Below, in pieces: positions 1-11,358 of a DNA stretch of 64,000 bases. The notes below the pieces were generated by a model, which was not told the DNA's origin, did not search any database, and saw only the letters and a program-made list of their open reading frames with translations. This stretch comes from Asterochloris sp. CNOR1 (Eukaryota; Chlorophyta; Trebouxiophyceae; Trebouxiales; Trebouxiaceae), in NCBI GenBank assembly GCA_963969365.1, contig OZ017751.1:2046001-2110000 (forward strand), written 5' to 3'. The translations under genes were made by a program, and so were the position numbers. Positions within the stretch are counted from its first letter, which is position 1; each line of letters opens with the position of its first letter.

Positions 1-1299
1 GTGTGACTGACCAAGGGTTGTCAAGAGCAGCCATGGACATGACTCCCGGAGCAGCCATCGCAGAGCAGTTTGTTCACACAATGTGCATTCCCTCACTCAT
101 GATTGCAGGATGGACAGGTACACGCAAGCAGAAGGCAAGCAGTCTGTCTCGCAGCAGTTTTTACAACGCCTGCAGAGGGCTACGCTGGGACAGCTGCACA
201 GGAAGCTCACTCACCAGCACAGCTCAATCAGATAGCCACCAGCAAAGCAGTCTCTGACCTCGATCTGAACTCTTGCCTTAAAGGCTTGGTGGACAGCTGC
301 CATGAACCCTCAGCAGAAAGCCTCATGGAAGGTGCCGGCCTGCCTTGCAGGTGGTCATGCAGGGCTACAAGGCGGATTGAAGCACACAACCACAAACCCA
401 GCAGCTTGTGCAAGGCCCTCACCCAGAGGCTGCAGCTTGGCCAGCAAGACAGCTTCCCCTTGAAATGCCCCGCAAGCAAAGCAGCCCGTCCTGCAGCAGC
501 GCCACAGCCCTTCTCGCCCAGGGCTGCAGTGTGGACAGCATCAAGGTCGCCTCCTTGCAGTAAGCTTTGGTCACCTGGAACGTGCCAGTCGCAATACCAT
601 CACCTGCCAGGTGCAACTGATGAAATGTGCTCATGCCTTGCAGTGACCATTTGTTGGTGTCGCTGCAGAGTTGCAGCCTGCCAGGCAACTGTCAGTCTGC
701 CTCACAAGGAAGTGCAGAGAGGACCTGCCTGGATAAGATCGCAAGCTCACATGGGCCATATGGAGGTTCAGGTAGGCTATGCAGGGCCCTAATGCAAAAT
801 GTGTGCACTCCCAGTGTGCACCGCAAGGGGCAGGCTCTTGTTCAGGCCTGGAGGGTTCACCAGGCTGCCCAGCTGCGCATTCGCGCGGTGCTGAGAGTCC
901 ATGCTGAGCCCTGCAGACACGAGTAAAAGTGAGCTGGCACCCCCCTCCCCGCCGAGGCGGCAGACAGATGAGCTGGCGCACTGCTTCCTGCTGTGTGGCA
1001 GCAGCTGTGGACAAACCCCTGCCTGAGCCAGCAAGACTTGTTGACATGAGTGCCTTTCAAAGGTGCACTTATGCACGGGGCCCTCAGGGCTCAGCCACAG
1101 CACAAGCTGGATTGCTTGCCATTGCATCATCTTAACAGCACTGGCAGTTCATTGGGCTCACTAGCGTGGTCCTCAGAGATGCGCCTCAGCACGCGATCCT
1201 TTGGCCTCAGCCACAGCGAGCATCCCTACAATCACATCCCTTGATCATTTCCCTCACAGGGAGAGAGGACTTGAAGCACTCAGCCGCCTGCCCTGACAA

Positions 1300-1578
1300 G
1301 ACATGGCAGCAAGCCTCAGCCTTAAGCAGCATGCTCGGTATGCTTGTGTCAGAGTGTTGGACCACCTGCTGCTCTAGTAAGCCATGGCAGCATGCTTGGT
1401 ATGTTTATGGCAGATTGTTAGACCACCTGCTGCTCTGTTAAGCCATGGCAACAAGTCTCAGCCTTGGGCATCATGCTTGGTGTACTCACAGCAGAGTGTT
1501 GGACCACCTGCTGTTCTGGTAAGCCATGGCAGCAGGTCTCCGCCTGGGGCAGCATGCTTGGTGTACTCACAGCAGCAG
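1300..1578. repeat. degenerate 81-bp minisatellite, about 3.5 copies
   Basis: Successive copies share the blocks GACCACCTGCTG, AAGCCATGGCA and CAGCATGCTTGGT. The ACCACCTGCTG block recurs at 1361, 1422 and 1503, giving spacings of 61 and 81 bp. The short unit lacks about 20 bp present in the others. The full 81-bp unit is a multiple of three, and on the minus strand it can be read as a 27-residue peptide repeat (core AVSTPSMLPQAETCCHGL), so it may once have been coding. Confidence 0.75.
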
Positions 1579-1689
1579 ACACCTCTGCAGTATGACGAAG
1601 AACATCCCATGTGCAGCATGGGCACTTCAGGATGCACCTCTTACCCTCAAAAGTGCATCCAGCTATCGTTCCAACTGTGGCACCTGTCG

Positions 1690-2199
1690 CAGCTCCCTGG
1701 CGGTGTAGCGCTCACGTTCCAGATCTTCCAAGCGCTTTGCCACCTCCATGTCCCTTTGTCACATGTGCTTCTGCTCTTCAACAGCTGAGCAGTTCCTCAA
1801 ACAGCATGTGCTCCACAACTGGCACCTGCTCGCAGTAATGTGAGGGAAGTCATCAGGCAGTTGGAGAAACACGTGGAGGCGCTCCTGCTCTGCGACAGCC
1901 ACCAGGTCAGTGGTGCCAATGGCATGCTCATCTGCATTCCTGATGCCGGCTGACAAGTGAGCCTGGTTGACATGCAGCCAGGCCTCCAGGGATGGCTTTG
2001 AGCTCCTCGCAGGAGAACCCATCACCTGGCACATGCATGCACGGCTGAGTAGGTGTGTCACCGCCTGGGCATGGCGCCAACATGCAGTGCCTTGTGCATG
2101 CAGGGCAGCAAGCAGGTGCGTGCCCCCTGAGCTGACAGCCATGGCCCGGCTCTTGTTCCCTGGCTTGGTGCCCTGTACAGGTTGACACTGCGGAGGCAA
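1690..2199 (-). CDS. possible coiled-coil protein exons (partial, unresolved)
   Basis: I do not recognise this gene. The minus strand between about 1694 and 1766 encodes a strongly helical, charged stretch (EVAKRLEDLERERYTARELR) that ends at a good CAG|GTGCCA donor and has an upstream in-frame stop, so it looks like a coiled-coil exon or a start. Between about 1840 and 2199 the minus strand has a longer open stretch containing EHAIGTTDLVAVAEQERLHV, which also looks coding. I could not join these exons to each other or follow the gene leftwards with confidence. If real, it is divergent from the DUF3755 gene at 2689, which fits the alternating strand pattern of the window. It could instead be a decayed gene. 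Confidence 0.3.
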
Positions 2200-2688
2200 C
2201 CTTATCTTGACATGAGGCCCCCAGCTGTGGCCTGACGATAATGTGGCATTATTATAATTTCAGACTCATCTAGGTCACCCATGGCATTGTTGCGCAGAGC
2301 AAGGAAACTTTAGTGTCGGGCACCTCGACTCCCCCAGTGCTGATCTGCTCAATAGCCAAAATCACAGAGCTGGGGTTCACCACGCAAGGTGATGGGGCCC
2401 AGCATCACGAGCTGACACAGATGCTAGCAATCTCTGTGAAGGCCTGAGTGGCACCTTCACAAGACACAGCAAAAGCTGGGAGAAGGCACAGAGCCACTCT
2501 CCTGAGAGCGCCAAATCCCGAGTTCTGCACAGCAGCCTGGCGCCTGAGGGAGCAGCTGTGTGGCAGAAGTATCCAACCAACAAAAGCTTTCACAAGAGTT
2601 GCGCACGTGGCAACATCTTGGGATTCAAGGCGCTGGCCAGCCTGGCAGCCAGCCCACCGGCTGTGCACGGTTGCCAGCAGGCGCTGCC
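2200..2688. other. intergenic stretch, nothing firmly assignable
   Basis: Open frames here on both strands lack an ATG start or a recognisable domain. This interval presumably holds the 5' region and promoter of the plus-strand DUF3755 gene and perhaps the 5' end of the weak minus-strand gene to its left. Confidence 0.3.
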
Positions 2689-5600
2689 ATGGCCCAGCAG
2701 CAGCAGCAGCAGCAGCAGCCTGCCCCAGGCAGCGCCCCGCCAGCACAGGCCCCCGCTGTAGGACAGCTACCTGCACCAGGTGGCCCAATAAAGTGCACCG
2801 CAGCGCCTTCGGCAGAGGGGCCTGTGCTGAGGAGCCAACCTTCAGGGCAACAGGCCGCTGCCACAGCCAGGCCTGATGCGGCAGGCTCTGCGTCCTCTGT
2901 CCCACCTGATGCGCCCCCTGCCGGGGGAGGGTTGCAGCTACGGCCAGCGCGCAGCCCGACGCCAGTGCGCCCTGGGGTTGCACAACCAGTCCGGTCAGGT
3001 ATGCTGCTGTCTCAGGACTGGACCAATGGAGCTGAATGGGTCCCTCCAAGACAGGCTGGCGGCTCATGCGGGCGCAACCCCACACGCAGCTGGGGCTGGA
3101 CGTGCTCTGTGTGGCACACCTCTACTGAGCTGAATGGCTCAGCTGCAGACACCAACTCCAGCAAACGCGCTGTTCCGTGCAGGTGCGACACAGCCCCCAG
3201 GGGCGCAACCTCTGATGCCCCAGCAGCCAGGCGGGTCCCGCCCTGCAGGCCCAGCCATGGCAGCAGCTGCCGCTGCAGCAGCAGCATCTGGACAGAGGCC
3301 TGGGTACCGGCCGCCAGCTTCAGGTGGGTACGTGCGATGAGACATCCAGGCATGGGGACTCTGGAGAGCGCAGTGAGCAACATCTGTGCCTTGCAGAAGC
3401 CCGCTATGCTCAGCCAATCAGCTGCAACGCTGTGCGCAGAGCTGACCCTGCAGTTGTACTATCGCACAGCTGCATGACAGCAGTCCGAGCATCGTTCGCA
3501 GAGCACGGCCGCCTGCACTGCAGGCGGGCTCCCTGTCGTCAAGAGTGAGCCAGGCAGGGGCCCCCCAGGCTCTGCAGGCTTTGCCCCTGGGGCATTGCGG
3601 CCCAACTTTGTAGGGAAGCCCTTCCGGCCGGCAGGGTCCCAGACCCCGCTCAGCGTCGGCCCTGCTGCCAACTACCGGCCAGCCAAGCTCAAGGCGCGGG
3701 CTGACACTGTGTACAAGGTGGGCCTGCCTGAGTGCATTCTGGGCACCGCTGTTGCTGTGCAGGCTGCACCACCTGTAAGCAGCAGTGGTATCTGAGCAGC
3801 ATCGTAAGTCCATTGGCCCTGCAAGGGCTGTGCCATTGTATTTGGCAAGGTCAAGTGCGACTCCTTGCACGCTGACCCACAAATGCACGCTGCTGCAGGT
3901 GGAGTGGAATGAGCAGGAGCAGCACCAAGTGGAGCAGGCCTGCAGCAAGTTCCCTCCCAGCAAGTACTCGCCGCTGGAACGCTGCGTCAGGATTGCTGCC
4001 ATGCTGCCCCGCAAGGGGGTCAGGGATGTGGCCATGAGGCTGCAATGGCTCACGGTGAGCTCTGCAGTCAGCAGTTGGCAACAAGCCGCAGCAGTATGCT
4101 GCAAGCTGCACCATACTGCATGCAGCTCCAGCTTGCTGTGCTTACAAGCCACGGGTAGGAGGTGCTGCATGCTGCTTGAACAGGGAGGGCTGTCAGGTGC
4201 TGCTATGCTGCTTGGATGTCGAGTGACGCAGCATTGTGATGCTGTCTGCAGGTCACGGGCAAGAAGCGCAAGGCTTCAGAAGCAGCAGAGCCCAACAAGC
4301 GTGCAAGAGCTGATGGGGCCACCGCCCCCGGCATGCAGGTAGCTTTTGGCCTGCAGATGACCAGCCTGTACGCCTTGCAGATGTCCCCTCAGACGCTGCA
4401 TTTGTGCAGTCTGGTGCTGCCCAGGTTGTGATCATTTGGGGATGTCATCCTGTGGCTGTGCTGCGGCACCCAAGAGCACCCTCTTGTGTGCAGGCGGGTG
4501 TGGGCGGACCTGTGTCTCAGCTCCTTGAGCAGAACCTGGCCATTCTTTTTCAGTACAAACAGAACATGGCCGCCTACAAGGTGAGACCTTCAACGTTGCT
4601 GCAAAGAGCCCTGTTGCTGCCAGGCCATGCTCATTGTGGGGACAGTTGGCAGCAACGTGCCAGGCTGCCTGGATGGGTGACAACATGGTGGGCGCATCAA
4701 CTGCTTTTGCAGCTTGGACCTCACTGGTCCTGTTCATTACCCTGGTGCACAGGCCACCATACCTGCTCACCTCTATGGCAGCAGCGGGCCTGCACCCAGT
4801 TTGCCTGCAGCTGTGAGCGTGCACAGCAGTCAAAGCTGCAATTATTGAGGGCTCTGCGCAGCAACACCTGATCCTGGCACTGCAGGTCAACGAGAACACA
4901 GAGCTGCTGGTGCGCTTCCAGGACAACATCCTCAGCATCCTGAACCAGATGAACTCTATGGATGGGGTGATGAGCCAGATGCCCCCGCTGCCTGTTCGCT
5001 TGAATGTGGAGCTTGCCAACAACTTTCTGCCCAAGGCTGTGGGGCCCATGTTCTCCATGGGGATGAGCTCGGGCATGATGGGCCCCAGTGGGTGAGACTT
5101 GGAAGATCTTGTTTGGTGCCTGAGGCTGCGGGGCTGACTGTTATCGCGGTGATGCGCTCAGACATGATGGGTCCCAGCGGGTGATGCAAATGAGAAAATT
5201 GCTTCCTAAGCCTTTACTGGCCATGCATGACATGGGGATGATCTCAGGCATGATGCGCTGCAGTTGGCAAGGCTGGTGATGACAGTTGCGCTGCCCAAGA
5301 CGTGGCAAAGTTGGATGCTGTCGCTGCTTGCTGCTGGGACAGCTGCACACGGGCTAACCAGTGCGAAGACAGGCATACTGTATGAGGTGTCTGTGCAATG
5401 ACAGCCATACCAGATGGGGTGTCTCTGCCTGCAAATAGGACTAGAGAGAGGTGTTACTGTGAACTGTCGCCATGGCTTGCAGGTATATGCTGCCCAACTT
5501 ACCGCCAGGCCCCATCACAGGCATGACACCAAGCATGCCGATGACCCCAAGTAGTGGGGTGCCCTGGCTGCCGCTGCAGGGCCCATCTGGTAAGCAATGC

Positions 5601-6082
5601 CCAGGCTGCAGCACCAGTGCATGCTCACAAAGAGCACGTTGACAATCCTGACGCAAGTGGCACGCTGCGACGCTCTGGCTTCCCTCACAGCACAGGACAT
5701 GACTTCGCAAGACTGAGCAGCACTGTCAACTGCAGGTCCTATGCCCATCAGCACTACAGAGGTTGTGCCCAGCAGCGGCGTGATGCAGGCGCCAGTGTCT
5801 GCGCCAGACCCTGCACCGATGATGCCCGGCCCAGCATTGTTGCCACCCATCTCAGCCCCGCTGCCGAGCAGCTCCCCAAGTCCTGGCTTGTCACCTGGGT
5901 CCAGCCCCCTGCCTCCAGGGTCCTCACCCGGCACCAGTGATCCCAGCAAACTGGCCAGTCTTGTGTCGGCCCGCGCAGCTGCCAGCAGAGCCAAAGCAGT
6001 GGCGACTAGCAAAGCTGCTGCTGCTGCGGCAGCCACTGCTGCAGCTGCAGCTGCTGCAGCCAAGCAGAAGGCCAAGGCGTGA
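2689..6082 (+). CDS. DUF3755 family, SANT/Myb-like nuclear protein
   Basis: Probable nuclear, DNA- or chromatin-associated protein of the plant DUF3755 family, whose exact role is unknown. The start at 2689 is the first ATG and leads into eight Gln, then a Pro/Ala-rich disordered N-terminus (exon to about 2998 and exon about 3149-3322). The 3558-3716 exon is basic. The 3900-4052 exon holds a SANT-like helix set: a WNEQEQHQVEQ start, then RIAAMLPRKGVRDVAMRLQW. Exon 4253-4338 carries a basic cluster (GKKRKASEAAEPNKRAR) that looks like a nuclear signal. Exons 4493-4579 and 4887-5091 carry the conserved helices, with NENTELLVRFQDNILSILNQ as the family hallmark. Exons 5483-5589 and 5734-6082 are Pro/Gly/Ser-rich and end in a poly-Ala, Lys-rich tail. 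The assignment to exon order is firm from 3558 on. Precise N-terminal splicing is less certain. Confidence 0.82.
2695..2718 (+). repeat. CAG trinucleotide tract (poly-Gln)
   Basis: Eight CAG codons directly after Met-Ala of the DUF3755 protein. Such a tract is prone to length variation between strains. Confidence 0.9.
5059..5266 (+). repeat. exon end and donor copied twice into the next intron
   Basis: The end of the DUF3755 exon with its donor (5059-5095, GGCATGATGGGCCCCAGTGG then GTGAGA) reappears in degraded form at 5149-5184 (GACATGATGGGTCCCAGCGG then GTGATG) and at 5234-5266 (GGCATGATGCGCTGCAGTTGG). Spacing is about 90 and 85 bp. This looks like a local tandem duplication spanning an exon-intron junction. 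Confidence 0.65.
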
Positions 6083-6265
6083 CCTCCAATGTTGACTGTG
6101 CTGCTCAGCTCAGCTGTACTTGCCTGCCTGTCTTACCTACACATGCCACCACCCGCCTTGTATGATTTGCTGCTTTACATGCCACGGAATGCTGCTGCAT
6201 GCTTTCATTTTGAGATGCATTTTAGTTCTGACGACAGAATGCATGCCAGTCATGTGTCTCATGAA
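6083..6265. other. shared 3' region of convergent genes
   Basis: Only 183 bp separate the stop of the DUF3755 gene (+) from the stop of TTC12 (-). The two 3' UTRs and cleavage sites must lie here and probably overlap as antisense transcript ends. I did not identify a convincing TGTAA-type signal for either strand. Confidence 0.5.
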
Positions 6266-9200
6266 TTAAGGTCTTACAGTGCAGCGGAGAATTTCAAGCC
6301 CCTGCAGTTCCTTGAGCTGCTGCAAGCAGCCTGGGTGCTTTGCCATACGTGCAAGCGCAATGCCTGCATTTCTGCTGGCAGCTGCCTTCTCTGCCTTCAC
6401 CACATCTGCAGGCAGCCAGGCAAGAGCTCTATGACCGACTTGATGTGCAGCACTGACAATGAGACCAGCACAGTGCTGGATTGCTGTGAGCGCATACAGT
6501 CTTTCGGGGTCCTGCATCTGGCCAGGCACAGATCAGATGGAGCGGTGCTCACCAAGCAGAGCCGCCACTGCTCCAGCCTGGTGGAGGCAGCTGACATCCT
6601 CAAGCTGCTGTGCTGCCTCACTAAGGAAAAGGGCTGCACTCCCCTTGGTCACATCTGTGCTGCCGCGCTTCCTCATCAAAGCCAGCATGCTGTCCACAGT
6701 GCCCCACTCCAACAGCTTGCTGGCCAGCACGACCCTGGATTGAATGACGCGAGCAAACAGACTGCAGAGAGCGTCCTGCAGTGGCCATGCAAGAAGGTGA
6801 ACGGGTGCCAGGCAGTGAGACCCCTCTGTTGTGCAGCAGGTGCTGATGAGACCCGCAAAGCGCTGCAGTCTGATGCATGAAGCTGCAGCAAAATGCAGAG
6901 AGAGGCAGCCACTCAGCGACAACCACGGAACTCGCCTGCACACAGTGAGGATCCACCAGATGGTCCTGCCTCTGCTGGGTCTGTCTGACCAGCTGTGCTG
7001 ACAGGACATCCTGCAGTCTGGGCAGCACCCCACATGCATGCATCCGCTGGATTGCAGAGGGTTGCTTGGCCAGCCTCGAGAGCATCACTGCAAGGCAGAT
7101 GGAAGCAGGGAAAGCTCAGTGCAAGACTGGCAGCAGAGCTTAGGATGCACATGTCATGAAGCACTCAGCATGGTGGGCGACAGAAGGCTGCCATGCTGGC
7201 CCACCTGTAGCAGCCTGGTCATCTGCCTCGGCCCCTTTGCCCATCATGCTGCCAATGCCCTCTACAGTTGGCATTGCCATTGCAGCTGCCGCCACATCAC
7301 CCTCAAGCAGCATGTTCATGAGGATGGCTGCTGCACTGCGCTGCTGTGCAGGAGAGGCGACCTTCCCGGTGCTGGCATTGCCATAGCGGCAGAACATGTC
7401 CAGGAGAATTGACAAGGCACCCTCTGCCCTGCAGACCTGCAGCAGATGCCCAGAGGATGTCTACTCCTAGACACTGTGTCAGTGACAGCCCTGCACATGG
7501 GCAATGCAGCTGAACCGGGGCAACTTCTCCTACCCCCCAACCACTCCTTCTGTACAAGGTCGCTAGCCAGCTCAACAGGCTTACCTCTTGCAGCAGCCTC
7601 CGGCTGGCGCACATGCGCTGCACCAGCTGCACTGCAGCAGTGGACACGTCGGCATCCTGACTTTGTACCACACTGACGGCGAGCTGCACGAAGGGCCGGT
7701 CACCGCACGCAGCCGTCTGCATGGCAGCTTGGATGGTGGCATGTTGGGCTAACTCGGCTAGCAGCGCCAGAGCAGCCGCTTGCAGGCCTGCATGCAGGCA
7801 GCCCCCAGGTCATGACCCAGAGTTGCAGGTGGCTTGAGGTTTCCTGGTGGTTCGTCTTGTGGGGTACACGGCTGAGAGGAGGTGGCTCGCCTGTGCAGCA
7901 GGTTCATTGCAGACAGCACCAGGTACGGACCACCAGCAAATTCCTGTTATGCCACATGGGGGTGCCCACCTCTGCTGCTCTCAGCTGACTCCAGGGCACA
8001 CTGCATCAGCAGCGCCAGCTGCCAAGTGGCAGCCTGCACCCTGACGGGCGGCTGCCCCTCGCCTGATGGCGCTGCAGGCTTCTGTGCCAGCTGCTTGCAC
8101 ACCAGCTCGCAGGTGGCTGCTGAGGCTGCCAGCTCAGCCAGCAGCTGCAGCCAAGTCAGCCGGGTCTGCACGGCAGCTGTGCTGGCGAGGACCTGGCAGG
8201 CGGCTGCGGTGGCACCTGCCTCCACCACCCTGCGGCCGACCCCTCCATTGGCCATTTGCTTCAGGAGCATGGCAGCTGCTGCAGATAGCTGCTCGTCCTG
8301 CAGGGCACCAAGTACCGCTCGCACAGGCAAAGATGAAATGTGCAGCTTGCACGGTCTGCTGTGCAGACAAGGCACCTGGCTCACGGACTTGGGCAGGGTT
8401 TGAAAGCAGTGTGTGCGTGCAGCGTCTCGTTGCAGGCCATCTTCTGAACTGACCGACCTTGCCCCGAGCTGCCAGGCAGCATTGACGCTGATACAGATGA
8501 AGCAAGCAGCAGGCTTGTGCAGCTCAACAAAACCTTGGGCCCAAGTCGCAAGGCAGCCTCCATGCCACCGCAGGTGGCCACTGCCATTGCAGTCTCCTGC
8601 GGAGCCTCCCAAACTGCCTTGACAAGGAAGCGCAGGTCCTTCAGTGTGCGTGCTGCAGGGCTGGGCAGCCCCCCTGCCAGCCCTGCTCGCTGTACAGACA
8701 CCTCCGCCTGGTGCGCTGCAGTGGCATGCATGACAACACACTCCATGTTTGGCTGCAGAAGCACGCACTGGCCGGAAGCAGCGCTCAGCTTGCTGCAGAT
8801 ATGTGCCTAGCTCTGGTGTTGTGCAGTTAGCATGCTTGCAGGCAGCATGCGCAGCCGCAGAGTCATACACTGAGCTGGTGTGCGCTACTTCTGCACCCTT
8901 GCAAGGGCTGCACAGGTATGTCCAGAGGATTGCCTCCCCTCAGCCTGCCCCGTGAAGACCCCACCATAGCCAAATGACCATGACTTCCAGGTCTGCTGCA
9001 ATCGGCATGCACACACCTGCTGCTTGCAGCTGCTTGCAGGCGGCTGCCACTGCTCCAAGCTTACTGCTACCGCTGGCTGATCCTGCAGCTGCTGCTGGCT
9101 GCAGACTGGCTGCATGCACTGCCCTGATGTCGCCCACCTCTCCCTCTTCGCCATTCTGTGATGCTGAGGCCTGGGCTAGGGCTGGCTGACTGCTGGCAGT

Positions 9201-11123
9201 CTTTGGTGCCCCAGACCTCTTCTGAGGGGGACTCTGGCTCTGGGCAGCTGAGCCAAGCTTGGACTGGACAGAGGCAGACAGCTTGAAGTCTGCCAGAGCC
9301 AGCTCAGCCTGCTGCAGCTGGCTGCCCAGCTCCTTGTTGGCTGGCTCGATAGCCAGCGCTGCCTTCAAATCTGACACTGCCTCACTGAAGTGCCTCAATG
9401 CCTGCAGCATGACCAAACCCATCATTATGTAAGTTCTGCCTGCAATTTCATCACACAGCTGCTCCAGTAGTTTTGAGTCTTGAGAGCCCCACCTTGCGGG
9501 CCACAGCTCGCCTCTGCAGAGCCTTTGCACAGAGAGGATCCTTGGGCCTGTTGTGAAGGAATTCTGCCACATGCAGCACCTGCACAGGACACAGTGAGGA
9601 GCTGTAAGGAGCAGCACCCAATCGGGTAGCCTTCAGGCACAGCAATTGCAATTGATGACATGTCGTGGCACTTGGCATGACATCTGTACAATCTGGCTTC
9701 ATGCAAAGCCAGGAAGCCCTCAGGCCTGTGCAACACCTTGTCACAGTGCTCAATGGCCTGTATCCAGCACTGCAGCTTCAGCGAGGCCATGGCAGCATTG
9801 GCGTGCAGCGTCATGCTGTGTCGTTCAGCATCCAGCCCAATCTCATAGCACTGGTAGGCCTCAGAATAGCGCTTCTGCTTGAACAGCTCATTGCCCCGGA
9901 CGCGCTGCCGCTCAGCCAGCTGACGCTGCTCCACCAGCCTGCAGAACACATGGGCTGCCCGCCGCCTGCACATGCTGAACAGATTGCACAAAGATGCGTG
10001 GCACATTGGCGGCTAAGCAAGCTTGCAGCCAAGACATGTGCTGGACACTGGGCTGACAGGAGCACCGCCATCGTCATGAAACACGTACATCTGGCTGCAG
10101 ACAGCCAGCCCTAGGGTACATTAGGAAGCTGGCCAGCTCTGCTCGCTTGTCACATGGGTGCACAAGAAATCGGGACGCCGATGAGGCTGCTGACGGTGAG
10201 CGAGCAGTGGCCAGCAGCATCATCCAGGCCACTGTGGAGCTTGTCAGTTGCCTGATGCCACACAACAAGCTAGCTGGTGCTGCGTGCACTCCTCAGGTCA
10301 TGTCCCGTTGGCCACTCCTCCAGCCTGGCTGGTGCTGCCAGCTCACCTCTGGTGGCGCTCATTGATGTCCTTCTCCAGGGCCCTGATGCTGGGATCATTG
10401 GGGGTCAGGGAGTTGACCATCTCATCCTCCTCGTCTTCAGGGGTGAACAGATCCCATTTACTGTAGTCTGTCTCTGAGCGCAGGGCCGGCCCCTGGGCTG
10501 CCATGTGCTCCTGGTAACGTGCACGAGCAGCCTGCTTGCGGGCCAGGCTGGCCTTCATCTCCTCCACCTGAAGTCGATAAAGGCAGCAAATGTCCTCTAC
10601 CAGGCTGATCCCCACTGCCGCAGGTGGCAAGCAGTGCTGCTGCTGCTGCTGCTGAGCAGCATGTGTGCGTGCCTGGCTGCATGCCTTTGACATCTGTCCT
10701 CTGCCCAGCCTGCAAGGAATCCAACTGCATGCACCAACTCAGGGTCTACTGTGGCAGGCTGCAGTTCTGGTCATGCGACACACCTTCTCCTTCAGGCGCA
10801 TCTGCCTCTCTGGATCTGAGTCTGCGCGGTCAGCCGCCGCTTTCTTTGCCTGCTCCTGCTCCCTCTTCTTGGCAGCGGCGGCATCCTCTGCGGCCTGGCG
10901 CCTGTCAATGTACTCTGGTGGGATGGTGCCAGCCTGCACAGTCAGTTGTAGCTCGTTGTGTAGACTGACTTGTGTAGACTGACTTGTCAAGCAGCAGCAA
11001 ATCTGCAAACATCATGCAGCTCTTGCCTGGAGGCCGGCAATGAGTCCCGTGACTTCATCAACCTTGTCATTGAAGGCCTCCACTTCCTCGTTGGACGGCA
11101 GGAGGCTCTCATCCATTGCCATG
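6266..11123 (-). CDS. TTC12: TTC12 orthologue (TPR and armadillo dynein-assembly factor)
   Basis: Cytoplasmic factor needed to preassemble axonemal dyneins. It begins at ATG 11123 with a short helical segment (EEVEAFNDKVDEVTGLIAGL) like the start of animal TTC12. Exon 1 is 11123-11027, exon 2 10933-10784 (Glu/Lys/Ala-rich helix) and exon 3 10569-10347 (acidic linker with DYSKWDLFTPEDEEDE). TPR repeats follow from 9938 (RGNELFKQKRYSEAYQCYEI) through about 9450 and about 9400-9280. After a low-complexity linker, armadillo-like repeats run from about 8870 to 6300. The last helix, NAGIALARMAKHPGCLQQ then LQGLEIL, matches the TTC12 C-terminus as I recall it, and the stop is at 6266. Intron 1 has a GC donor (CAG|GCAAGA). 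The exons in the armadillo part are only partly delimited. The order TPR then armadillo with this C-terminus separates it from SPAG1, UNC45 and other TPR proteins. Confidence 0.85.
10934..11026 (-). other. GC-AG intron, TTC12 intron 1
   Basis: The first intron of TTC12 begins GCAAGA instead of GT and ends GTGCAG. Using it joins IAGLQ to AGTIPPEYIDRR in phase, whereas no GT donor nearby keeps the frame open. Confidence 0.75.
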
Positions 11124-11358
11124 CTGCTCTGAGAGACCGGGAAACTGGGCGCCAACATTCCGCTTTCTTCCCGACACTCAAGGTTCATTCAAGGAGGCTG
11201 GCCAGTTCTTGTCTGCAGATCGCTTTCAGAGCTACAAAGAGGAGCTTCAGCCACCAGTCTGCCAACTTGGCGAGCGGCTGTGTGCACACCTCCTGGATTG
11301 TGGCAAATCAGAGGGCAGCCAGCAGCACAGACAGCCGGCATAGATCAGATCAGGCAGC
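11124..11358. promoter_or_regulatory. 235-bp bidirectional promoter region, TTC12 / CCT8
   Basis: This spacer lies between the divergent start codons of TTC12 (11123, -) and CCT8 (11359, +), so it must contain both 5' UTRs and both core promoters. At 11148-11157 it carries GGGCGCCAAC, which on the other strand resembles an E2F-type site (TTGGCGCC). That is one short match and is only suggestive. Confidence 0.6.

Noticed and set aside
2405-3085. 226-residue minus-strand open frame
   Set aside because: It lies antisense to the DUF3755 5' exons, has low-complexity composition and no motif. The plus-strand reading leads in order into recognised family exons.
7947-8870. Separate gene on the minus strand inside the TTC12 span
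   Set aside because: Its helical repeat content and phase fit the armadillo part of TTC12, and the C-terminal TTC12 motif lies downstream on the same strand.
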